Positions 1 to 6,382 of a stretch of DNA of 19,312 bases are shown piece after piece. Each line of letters starts with the position of its first letter. The first letter of the stretch is position 1. Source of the stretch: an uncultured Eubacteriales bacterium (GTDB lineage Bacteria; Bacillota; Clostridia; Oscillospirales; CAG-382); NCBI GenBank assembly GCA_900548115.1, contig URJL01000042.1, positions 1-19,312 of the forward strand, in the 5' to 3' direction. Made by a program: the position numbers and the translations under genes. The notes beneath the pieces were generated by a model. The model had not been told where the DNA came from and ran no database searches. It saw only the letters and a program-made list of their open reading frames with translations.

Positions 1-1277
1 CGGTCGAATACGGGACCGACGGAATCCATCCGACGGCAAACGGCGCAAAGACCGCGGGCAAATATGTGGCAAAAGCGATCGAAAAAGCCCGTCTTTCGAC
101 GAGCAAATATACCGATTATATCGAATACGGAAAGTCGCTTCAGAATATCCATCACAAATTGCTTACCGATAAGACCGCCAACATCGCCTATTACGGCGGC
201 TCGATCACTCAGGGCTACGGCGCAAGCGACCGTAACAATATCTGGCGCAATCAAACGAAACAGTGGTTTAAAGAACACTATCCCGACGCCGAAATCAACG
301 AGATCTATGCCTGCTTCGGCGAGAGCGGTACCTACCTCGGCACGTATCTTCTTGACGATTATATCCTCTCGCAAAGCCCCGATCTTGTCTTTTTGGAGTA
401 TGCTATCAACGATCGGTATGCCGCTCTTACCGAGGAACAGTCCAAAATACAGATCGAGACCATCATCCGTACCATCAAGGAGCGTTTTCCGAAATGCGAT
501 ATCGTAATGCTCATTACGATCGATTCGGGCACCAGCGGTGCAAACTGGCTCTTCCCGGCGGCAAAAGCACATTCCGAGATCGCAAAAGCATATAATGTCC
601 CCGTGATCTTTATGGGGCATGCTCTTTCGGATTATCTCAACACGCTTCGAAAGACCGATCTTTCCGAAGCCTTTGAGTACAACGATTCGTTGTGGCTTGA
701 GTATTTCATCGATATTGTTCATCCTACCGATAAAGGCTATCTGTTCTACACCGATGTAATTTTCGAGTATCTGAACAATGCACTGCTTGCCGGTATCTTG
801 GAGGATGAATATTTGCCCGACGACACGCTTCCCGAGCTTGTTTCCGATCATCTTGCCGACGGCGACCGCAAGCTGATTCTGCTCGACGAAGAGTCGATCT
901 CCGAATGCGACAAGAGGGTTTGGAGTTATGAAGCGGGAGCATGGCTTGACGACCGTAATCTTCGTCAAAACGGCACAGCAACGGCGGACTTGAGCAAAAA
1001 TCCCACGTTTGTTTACCGTTTTACCGGTACCGAGCTTGCCATGTATACCAACATCAAGAGCGGAACGGTTTCGTTTACCTATACGGTGGACGGAGGCGAA
1101 GCGCAGACGGGAACCTTTAAATCGCACAACCCGACGCCGGTCGTAAGCGGCCTTTCTTCGGGTGAACACGTCATCCGTATTACTCCCTCGGTCTCCGAGG
1201 CTGCCTCTGTCGGCATTTCACAGTGGAAGATCAGCCTTATTCTGACCCGAGACGAGTCGAAGCAGACGACGAAATAA
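1..1277 (+). CDS. Tandem SGNH/GDSL hydrolase, 5' end missing
   Basis: The reading frame is open to the left edge (first full codon at base 3), so the true start lies outside. The first codons read DGIHPTANGAK, the Asp-x-x-His block V of one SGNH domain (Asp at 18-20, His at 27-29). A complete second domain follows: block I GGSIT with the Ser codon at 201-203, block III EYAIND with Asn at 408-410, and block V DIVHPTDKGY with His at 720-722. After about base 780 comes a region of roughly 160 residues rich in Thr, Gly and alternating hydrophobics, probably a beta-sandwich accessory domain. SGNH enzymes are esterases, often acting on acylated carbohydrates; the substrate here is unknown. A GTG at 66 could be mistaken for the start, but it lies inside continuous homologous coding sequence. 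The gene stops before a shared terminator and converges with the next gene. Family call is secure; two-domain architecture is an inference from the visible remnant. Confidence 0.85.
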   Translation, partial: VEYGTDGIHPTANGAKTAGKYVAKAIEKARLSTSKYTDYIEYGKSLQNIHHKLLTDKTANIAYYGGSITQGYGASDRNNIWRNQTKQWFKEHYPDAEINEIYACFGESGTYLGTYLLDDYILSQSPDLVFLEYAINDRYAALTEEQSKIQIETIIRTIKERFPKCDIVMLITIDSGTSGANWLFPAAKAHSEIAKAYNVPVIFMGHALSDYLNTLRKTDLSEAFEYNDSLWLEYFIDIVHPTDKGYLFYTDVIFEYLNNALLAGILEDEYLPDDTLPELVSDHLADGDRKLILLDEESISECDKRVWSYEAGAWLDDRNLRQNGTATADLSKNPTFVYRFTGTELAMYTNIKSGTVSFTYTVDGGEAQTGTFKSHNPTPVVSGLSSGEHVIRITPSVSEAASVGISQWKISLILTRDESKQTTK

Positions 1278-1323
1278 TTTAACCAATTTCTCCTTCGTGC
1301 GATTCTTTCAGGCGCACATAAAG

Positions 1324-1368
1324 AGAGCCTTGCCGTTTTCCCCTTTTTCGGCAAGGCTCTTGTTCTTT
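1324..1368. terminator. Bidirectional intrinsic terminator
   Basis: A perfect 12-bp stem, AGAGCCTTGCCG (1324-1335) with CGGCAAGGCTCT (1349-1360), closes a 13-base pyrimidine-rich loop. On the plus strand it is followed by TGTTCTTT, and on the minus strand by CTTTATG. It sits between the convergent SGNH gene and the cysteine-synthase-like gene and can serve both. The U-tracts are short, so efficiency is uncertain. Confidence 0.75.
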
Positions 1369-1376
1369 ATAAATAT

Positions 1377-2288
1377 TTAACCCAAAAGATGTTTGCTGAA
1401 ATAGCGGTCGCCGCGGTCGGGAAGAAGCAGGACGATATTGCCGCGTGCGCCGCTTTGAACGAGCTTTTTCACGGCACAGAGCGCCGCGCCCGAGGAAGAA
1501 CCGGCAATAATACCCTCATGCTTTGCAAGAGCGCGCGCACACTCGAACGCCTCCGTGTCGCCGATCTTGATTACCTCGTCCACAAGCGACATATCCATGG
1601 TCTTGGCAATAAAATCGTTTCCGATTCCCTCAATGTCGTAATCGCCGTGTTCGCCGCCGCCCATGGTCGAACCGATGGGATCAGCCATAATGCCGCGGAC
1701 GGAGGGGTTTTGCTCCTTTAAGTATTTCATAACGCCGGTGTACGTGCCGCCCGAGCCGGCACCTGCCACGAAATAATCGATCTTGCCGTTCATATCGCGG
1801 TAAATTTCGGGCCCCGTCGTCTCATAATGCGCCTGCGGGTTGCTGGGATTTTCAAACTGACGAAGGGCAATGGCTCCGGGAATGCTGTCCCGAATTTCCT
1901 CCGCCTTGCGCGCCGCGCCGAGCATGCCTTCCTCGCGGGGCGTGTTGACGATCTCCGCGCCCAGTGCGCGCATGAGTGTCTGTTTTTCCTCGGAAAACTT
2001 TGTCGGCACGACAAAAATCACGCGATAGCCGCGATTCAGCGCGGCAAAAGCAATGCCGAGCCCCGTATTTCCCGCCGTCCCTTCGACGATCGTTCCGCCG
2101 GGACGAAGCTCTCCGCGCCGTTCGGCATCTTCGATCATATATTTTCCCGTGCGGTCCTTAACCGAACCGGCGGGATTATACAATTCAAGCTTTGCAAATA
2201 CATGCGCCGTGTCGGGAAAGCCCAGATTATGAAGGGCAACGAGCGGCGTATTTCCGATCAGCTCCTGCATGGAAGAATAAAGTGCCAT
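1377..2288 (-). CDS. PLP-dependent cysteine synthase / cystathionine beta-synthase (CysK/MccA family)
   Basis: A 303-residue fold-type II PLP enzyme. Visible motifs are the PLP lysine in NPAGSVKDR (K44), the Asn loop EGTAGNTG (69-76), the phosphate-binding GAGSGGT (176-182) and SSSGAA (264-269). The family forms cysteine or cystathionine from O-acetylserine plus sulfide or a thiol. TAGNTG instead of the usual CysK TSGNTG, KFSEEKQTLMRALGA (97-111), and a C-terminus close behind LLPDRGDRYFSKHL recall Bacillus MccA (YrhA), an O-acetylserine-dependent cystathionine beta-synthase. No mccB, cysE or luxS partner is nearby. The start is supported by a GAGGA ribosome binding site 7 bases upstream. It diverges from the mnmA operon, suggesting a role in supplying cysteine to the desulfurase there; that is inference. 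CysK versus MccA activity cannot be decided by eye. Confidence 0.88.
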   Translation of the reverse strand: MALYSSMQELIGNTPLVALHNLGFPDTAHVFAKLELYNPAGSVKDRTGKYMIEDAERRGELRPGGTIVEGTAGNTGLGIAFAALNRGYRVIFVVPTKFSEEKQTLMRALGAEIVNTPREEGMLGAARKAEEIRDSIPGAIALRQFENPSNPQAHYETTGPEIYRDMNGKIDYFVAGAGSGGTYTGVMKYLKEQNPSVRGIMADPIGSTMGGGEHGDYDIEGIGNDFIAKTMDMSLVDEVIKIGDTEAFECARALAKHEGIIAGSSSGAALCAVKKLVQSGARGNIVLLLPDRGDRYFSKHLLG

Positions 2289-2337
2289 AGTGTTCCTCGT
2301 TTCCGCGGCGCAAGACGCCGCCTCATATTCTGCCTTT

Positions 2338-2367
2338 ATTATAGACCCGAAAAAGGTCGAAAGTCAA
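2338..2367 (-). promoter_or_regulatory. Sigma-A promoter of the cysteine-synthase-like gene
   Basis: On the minus strand the -35 is TTGACT (2367-2362) and the -10 is TATAAT (2343-2338), separated by 18 bases. Transcription should start near 2331, giving a leader of about 43 bases. The leader holds a 6-bp GC hairpin (2305-2310 with 2316-2321) just ahead of the GAGGA ribosome binding site. There is no room for a T-box or S-box riboswitch in so short a leader. Confidence 0.75.
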
Positions 2368-2411
2368 GCGTTTTTCGCAAAAATCCACGCGGCGCGATTC
2401 CCGTGTTTCCC

Positions 2412-2440
2412 TTGACAATCCGACACTTTTTCACTATAAT
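2412..2440 (+). promoter_or_regulatory. Perfect sigma-A promoter of the mnmA operon
   Basis: TTGACA (2412-2417), a 17-base spacer and TATAAT (2435-2440) form an exact consensus promoter. The start point should be near 2447, leaving a leader of about 32 bases before the mnmA ATG. No operator-like dyad is seen, so strong constitutive expression of mnmA-tcdA-nifS-ttcA is the simplest reading. Confidence 0.9.
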
Positions 2441-2478
2441 ATTGTCGTACAGTTTTTTATGTTTGGAATGAAAAAAGA

Positions 2479-3567
2479 ATGGAAAAGAACACGGCACTGA
2501 TTGCCATGAGCGGCGGAGTGGACAGCTCGGTCGCCGCCTGCATTATGACCGAGCGCGGTTTTCGCTGTATGGGAACGACCATGCGGCTTTATCGCAACGA
2601 GGATATCGGAAGAAGCGCCTTTCACACCTGCTGTTCGCAAAAGGATATCGACGATGCCGCCGAGGTGGCGTTTACGCTCGATATTCCGTACGAGGTGTTG
2701 GATTTCACCTTCGATTTTAAAGAAAAGATCATCGACAAATTTGTGCGCACCTATGAGGCGGGCGGAACGCCGAACCCCTGTATCGACTGCAACCGCTATA
2801 TGAAGTTCGATAAGCTCTTGTCCTTTGCAAAGGAAAAAGGACTTTACTACGTCGTGACGGGACATTATGCCCGCATCGTCGAGGAAAACGGGCGGTTTTT
2901 GTTGAAAAAAGCGAGCGATCTTTCCAAAGATCAAAGCTATGTCTTGTATTCGCTCACGCAGGAGCAATTAAAGCACACGCTGTTTCCGCTCGGCGACACC
3001 GAAAAGACCGTTACGCGAAAAATTGCAAAAGAACACGGCTTTGTCAATTTCGAAAAGCCCGACAGTCAGGACATTTGCTTTGTCCCCGACGGCGATTATG
3101 TGAAATTTATGGAGCAGTACACGGGAAAGCATTATCCCGCGGGCGATTTTCTCGATAAAGACGGAAAAACCGTCGGCACACATCGCGGTGCTGTGCGGTA
3201 TACCATCGGTCAGCGAAAAGGATTGGGGCTTTCGATGGGGCGACCCGTGTTTGTCTTTTCGAAGAGTATGGAAAACAACACCGTTTCGGTGGGGGAAGAA
3301 TCGCTTTTGTTTCACCGCACTCTTTCGGCAAACGAGGCGAACTGGATCGCGATCGATTCGCTTACCGAGCCCATCCGCGTCAAAGCCAAGACCCGCTATC
3401 GCCAGACCGAACAGGCGGCGACGGTTTATCCGATAAAAGATAAACCCGACGCTTTTTCACTCGTTTTCGACGAGCCGCAGCGCGCCGTGACGGTGGGACA
3501 GGCAGTCGTCTTGTACGACGGCGATACGGTCGTCGGCGGCGGCACGATCACCGAAGTCGGCGAATAA
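2479..3567 (+). CDS. mnmA: tRNA-specific 2-thiouridylase MnmA
   Basis: A 362-residue enzyme of the usual length. It adenylates C2 of the wobble uridine U34 in tRNA Lys, Glu and Gln and inserts sulfur from a cysteine desulfurase. Seen are the PP-loop SGGVDSS (11-17), HTCCSQKDIDDA (49-60), the NPCIDCN loop with catalytic Cys104, TGHYARI (127-133), KDQSYVLY (150-157) and SQDICF with the second catalytic Cys200. A C-terminal beta-barrel ends in VGQAVVLYDGD. Position 101 is Cys where E. coli MnmA has Asp (NPDVLCN), giving a C-x-x-C plus a distant Cys. This is the first gene of a four-gene operon. Its ribosome binding site is weak (GGA 11 bases upstream), but the start matches the usual MnmA N-terminus directly ahead of the PP-loop. 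A desulfurase two genes downstream recalls the Bacillus YrvO-MnmA pair. Confidence 0.97.
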   Translation: MEKNTALIAMSGGVDSSVAACIMTERGFRCMGTTMRLYRNEDIGRSAFHTCCSQKDIDDAAEVAFTLDIPYEVLDFTFDFKEKIIDKFVRTYEAGGTPNPCIDCNRYMKFDKLLSFAKEKGLYYVVTGHYARIVEENGRFLLKKASDLSKDQSYVLYSLTQEQLKHTLFPLGDTEKTVTRKIAKEHGFVNFEKPDSQDICFVPDGDYVKFMEQYTGKHYPAGDFLDKDGKTVGTHRGAVRYTIGQRKGLGLSMGRPVFVFSKSMENNTVSVGEESLLFHRTLSANEANWIAIDSLTEPIRVKAKTRYRQTEQAATVYPIKDKPDAFSLVFDEPQRAVTVGQAVVLYDGDTVVGGGTITEVGE

Positions 3568-3588
3568 TAAAAAAAGGACTCTTTACCT

Positions 3589-4344
3589 ATGAATCAATTT
3601 ACCCGAACCGAGCTTATTTTCGGAAAAAGCGCGATGGAAAAGCTGTATCGCGCCCATGTTGCCGTTTTCGGCGTCGGAGGCGTCGGAGGATTTGCGGTGG
3701 AGGCGCTGGCGCGCAGCGGCGTCGGAGAATTGTCGCTCATCGACGACGACACCGTATGCCTTTCCAATCTGAATCGTCAGATCATCGCAACGCACGACAC
3801 GCTCGGGAAATATAAGGTCGATGTCGCGAAAGAGCGCGTCCTTTCGATCAACCCGAATGCGACTGTGCATACATACAAAACATTTTTTACGCCCGAGACG
3901 GCGGATCTTTTTGATTTTACGCGCTACGACTATGTTATCGACGCAATCGATACCGTCGCGGGGAAGATCGCGCTGGTATTGCAGGCAAAGAAAGCCAAGA
4001 CGCCGATCATCTGCTCGATGGGTGCGGGAAATAAAGTGAACCCGTGCGGTTTTATCGTTTCGGACATCAGCAAAACGTCGGTTTGCCCGCTTGCCAAGGT
4101 TATGCGCACCGAGCTGAAAAAGCGCGGTATTCGCGGCGTTAAGGCAGTCTGGTCCAAGGAAATTCCGCTCTCACACGCACCCGACGCCGAAGAGCTTACC
4201 CCCGAGACGGGAACGGTTCGCACCGCTCCCCGCCGCGCAACGCCCGGCAGTACGGCGTTTGTCCCGTCGGTCGCGGGGCTTATCCTTGCGGGCGAGGTCA
4301 TAAAGGACATTACGGGATTTTACGGAAAGGGAAGCGGCGTATGA
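3589..4344 (+). CDS. tcdA: tRNA threonylcarbamoyladenosine dehydratase TcdA (E1-like)
   Basis: A 251-residue ThiF/MoeB/HesA-type E1-like ATPase. TcdA cyclises t6A37 of ANN-decoding tRNAs to ct6A. Visible are the nucleotide-binding FGVGGVGG (27-34), the DDDTVCLSNLNRQI segment (52-65), YVIDAIDT (near 115), ICSMGAGNKVNP (around 143-154), the family-specific ISKTSVCPLAKVMR stretch and the C-terminal PGSTAFVPSVAGLI. The family usually has DPLAR where CPLAK stands here. It starts 21 bases after mnmA with AGGA ten bases upstream and ends in an ATGA overlap with the next gene. In E. coli, TcdA (CsdL) works with the CsdA-CsdE desulfurase, so linkage to a desulfurase is expected. A ThiF- or MoeB-type role is less likely, as no ThiS- or MoaD-like carrier is present. 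Confidence 0.92.
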   Translation: MNQFTRTELIFGKSAMEKLYRAHVAVFGVGGVGGFAVEALARSGVGELSLIDDDTVCLSNLNRQIIATHDTLGKYKVDVAKERVLSINPNATVHTYKTFFTPETADLFDFTRYDYVIDAIDTVAGKIALVLQAKKAKTPIICSMGAGNKVNPCGFIVSDISKTSVCPLAKVMRTELKKRGIRGVKAVWSKEIPLSHAPDAEELTPETGTVRTAPRRATPGSTAFVPSVAGLILAGEVIKDITGFYGKGSGV

Positions 4345-5462
4345 TTTATCTTGATTATTCCGCGCACACACCGGCAGACGAAGAGGTGCTGTCGGTTTTT
4401 TGCGAGATCGAGAGGCGCTTTATCGGAAATGCAAATTCGGTTCATGAGGCGGGAAACGCCGCCCGTACCGAGATGGCGCGCATCACCGATTCGATCGCGA
4501 CGGCGCTTTCGGTTTTGCCCTCCGAGATCATCTATACATCGGGAGCGAGCGAGGCGAACAACACGGCAATACGCGGGATTGCCCGCGCACAGCGCCACAT
4601 CGGAAAGCATATCATCGCGAGCGCGCTCGATCATCCGTCCGCAAGCGCGACGCTTACGCATTTGCAGGAAATGGGATATGAGATCGACCTCGTCGGCATT
4701 ACGCGCGAGGGAAAGGTCGATCTCGATGCCCTTTCGGAGCTTTTGCGGAAGGATACGATATTGGTCGTTCTGACGGCGGTGGACAGCGAACTCGGAACGG
4801 TACAGCCCGTCTCGGCAGTGCGTGACCTTTTAAAAAATTATCCCGACTGCCGTCTGCACGTCGACGCGACGCAGGCGGTCGGAAAGATTCCGTTTTCCTT
4901 TGCAGAAGCCGACACAGCTTGCTTTGCCCCGCACAAGTTTTACGGACTTTGCGGAACGGGGATTCTAGTAAAAAAAGAAAAAATCCCGATGGAGCCTCTG
5001 ATTTACGGCGGCGCGGGAACGACTCTTTATCGAAGCGGAACACCGACCGTCGGTCTTGCCGCCTCGACCGAAAAGGCGCTTTGGAAAGCGCAGGAAAATC
5101 TTTCGGAAAATCTTTCGCATGTGACAAAATTAAATGAGACCCTTCGCGAGTTTTTCAAAAATTATCCTCTTGTTCGGATCAACAGCCCCGCCGATGCTGT
5201 GCCGCATATAATAAACGTCAGCGTTGCGGGGGTGCGCGGCGTGAAATTCCGCGAAAAGCTGAACGAACACGGCGTTTGCGTTTCGGTGAAATCCGCCTGT
5301 TCCTCCGACGGGCTTCCGTCGCGCGCGGTGATGGCGGTCAGCGGCGACCGCAAAAATGCCCTTTCTTCGTTTCGTATCAGCCTCGGCGCGGTCACGACCG
5401 AAGAGGAAATTTTGCAATTTCAGACGATTTTTGACCTATGTTATCGGGAGCTTACAAAATGA
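4341..5462 (+). CDS. Cysteine desulfurase, NifS/IscS family (class V aminotransferase fold)
   Basis: 373 residues. This PLP enzyme converts cysteine to alanine and an enzyme-bound persulfide. Visible are GASEANN (68-74), ALDHPSA with the PLP-stacking His98, HVDATQAVGK (173-182), PLP lysine K199 in APHKFYG, the RSGTP loop (231-235), catalytic Cys320 in KSACSSDG, and FRISLGAVTTEEEI near the end. Some normally firm motifs differ: DYSAHTPAD instead of the usual AATTPVD type, and GLCGTG instead of GPKGIG after the lysine. The key catalytic residues are all present. It overlaps tcdA by ATGA and the next gene by ATGA, so translation is probably coupled. It is the likely sulfur donor for MnmA and the TtcA-like enzyme on either side, comparable to Bacillus YrvO. 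No IscU or SufU scaffold is adjacent, which favours tRNA thiolation over general Fe-S assembly. Confidence 0.92.
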   Translation: MIYLDYSAHTPADEEVLSVFCEIERRFIGNANSVHEAGNAARTEMARITDSIATALSVLPSEIIYTSGASEANNTAIRGIARAQRHIGKHIIASALDHPSASATLTHLQEMGYEIDLVGITREGKVDLDALSELLRKDTILVVLTAVDSELGTVQPVSAVRDLLKNYPDCRLHVDATQAVGKIPFSFAEADTACFAPHKFYGLCGTGILVKKEKIPMEPLIYGGAGTTLYRSGTPTVGLAASTEKALWKAQENLSENLSHVTKLNETLREFFKNYPLVRINSPADAVPHIINVSVAGVRGVKFREKLNEHGVCVSVKSACSSDGLPSRAVMAVSGDRKNALSSFRISLGAVTTEEEILQFQTIFDLCYRELTK

Positions 5463-6322
5463 AACGGGAACTCACCCCTTGTGCGCTGATCGAGCGCAGT
5501 ATACAGAAAAAATTTCACAAATCGCTTTGGACGCCTTTTGTTACGGCTTGCAAACGGTATAATCTCATTGAGGAGGGCGACACGATCGCCGCTTGTATTT
5601 CGGGCGGAAAGGATTCCATGCTGATGGCAAAGCTTTTGCAGCTTTTGTCAAGGCACAGCGATTTCCCGTTTCGGGTCGTATATTTGTGCATGGACCCCGG
5701 CTATAATGAGATAAACCGTCAAAAAATCGAGAGCAACGCACGCCTTTTGGAACTGCCGATCACGTTTTTTGACACCGATATATTTGCCGTTGCCAACAAC
5801 ACCGATAAGAATCCGTGCTATCTCTGCGCCCGCATGCGCCGCGGACATCTTTACAACAAAGCTCGGGAGCTGGGGTGCAACAAGATCGCGCTCGGACATC
5901 ATTTCAGCGACGTTGTCGAAACGACGGTCATGGGAATGTTTTACGGCTCACAATTGCAAGCCATGCCGCCGAAGCTCCACAGCACCAACTTTGCGGGCAT
6001 GGAGCTTATCCGCCCGATGTATTGCATTCACGAAGAGGATATCCTTTCGTGGAAGCACTATAACGAGCTGGAATTCATTCAGTGCGCCTGCCGTTTCACC
6101 GAAAATTGCACCATGTGCGACAACGGCGGGGGAGGCTCGAAGCGGCAGGAGGTGAAAAATCTTCTGCGCCGCCTGAAAAAAGAGAATCCCAACATCGAAA
6201 AGAGTATTTTCAACAGTATTCACTCAGTGTGCCTTGATACCATGGTCGGATATAAGTCGGGCGGAGTCGAGCACGATTTCAACGAGATTTACCCGACGAG
6301 AAAAAACGAAAAAGAAGAGTAA
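5459..6322 (+). CDS. ttcA: TtcA-like tRNA 2-thiocytidine synthetase (PP-loop ATPase)
   Basis: A 287-residue protein from the ATG at 5459. That start has GGGAG eight bases upstream and shares ATGA with the preceding gene; an in-frame ATG at 5438 lies inside that gene and lacks a site. TtcA thiolates cytidine 32 using ATP, a [4Fe-4S] cluster and desulfurase sulfur. Seen are NLIEEGDTIAACISGGKDS with the PP-loop at 48-53, FRVVYLCMDPGYNE (71-84), the CxxC of NPCYLCARMRRGHLY (C120, C123), ALGHHFSDVVET (144-155) and AMPPKL (168-173), all close to E. coli TtcA. Where TtcA normally has PCNLCGSQ, this protein has a Cys-rich stretch C209, C211, C217, C220 followed by DNGGGGSKRQ. One of these should be the third cluster ligand; the others may bind zinc. 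It is the last gene of the operon and runs up to a strong terminator. Substrate is inferred. Confidence 0.85.
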   Translation: MKRELTPCALIERSIQKKFHKSLWTPFVTACKRYNLIEEGDTIAACISGGKDSMLMAKLLQLLSRHSDFPFRVVYLCMDPGYNEINRQKIESNARLLELPITFFDTDIFAVANNTDKNPCYLCARMRRGHLYNKARELGCNKIALGHHFSDVVETTVMGMFYGSQLQAMPPKLHSTNFAGMELIRPMYCIHEEDILSWKHYNELEFIQCACRFTENCTMCDNGGGGSKRQEVKNLLRRLKKENPNIEKSIFNSIHSVCLDTMVGYKSGGVEHDFNEIYPTRKNEKEE

Positions 6323-6341
6323 AAAGAATAAGAAGAATAAG

Positions 6342-6382
6342 AAAAGCGGCTGAATCCTCAAAAAAGATTCAGCCGCTTTTTT
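6342..6382. terminator. Strong bidirectional terminator between convergent operons
   Basis: A 15-bp perfect stem AAAAGCGGCTGAATC (6342-6356) with GATTCAGCCGCTTTT (6366-6380) closes a 9-base loop. On the plus strand the run of T after GCCGC is TTTTTT (6377-6382); on the minus strand the descending arm ends in TTTT followed by CTTATTCTTC. It ends the mnmA operon on one side and the polC operon on the other. The polC stop codon (6383-6381) abuts the stem directly. Confidence 0.92.

Noticed and set aside
66..68. GTG as the start of the SGNH hydrolase gene
   Set aside because: The frame continues upstream to the window edge with a recognisable DxxH catalytic motif, and no ribosome binding site precedes the GTG.
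1827..2471. Open frame of 214 codons on the plus strand opposite the cysteine-synthase-like gene
   Set aside because: It is antisense to a gene with all family motifs and spans its promoter region; no family resemblance.
5438..5440. ATG giving a longer TtcA-like protein
   Set aside because: It lies 25 bases inside the desulfurase gene without a binding site; the ATG at 5459 has GGGAG at good spacing and an ATGA overlap.
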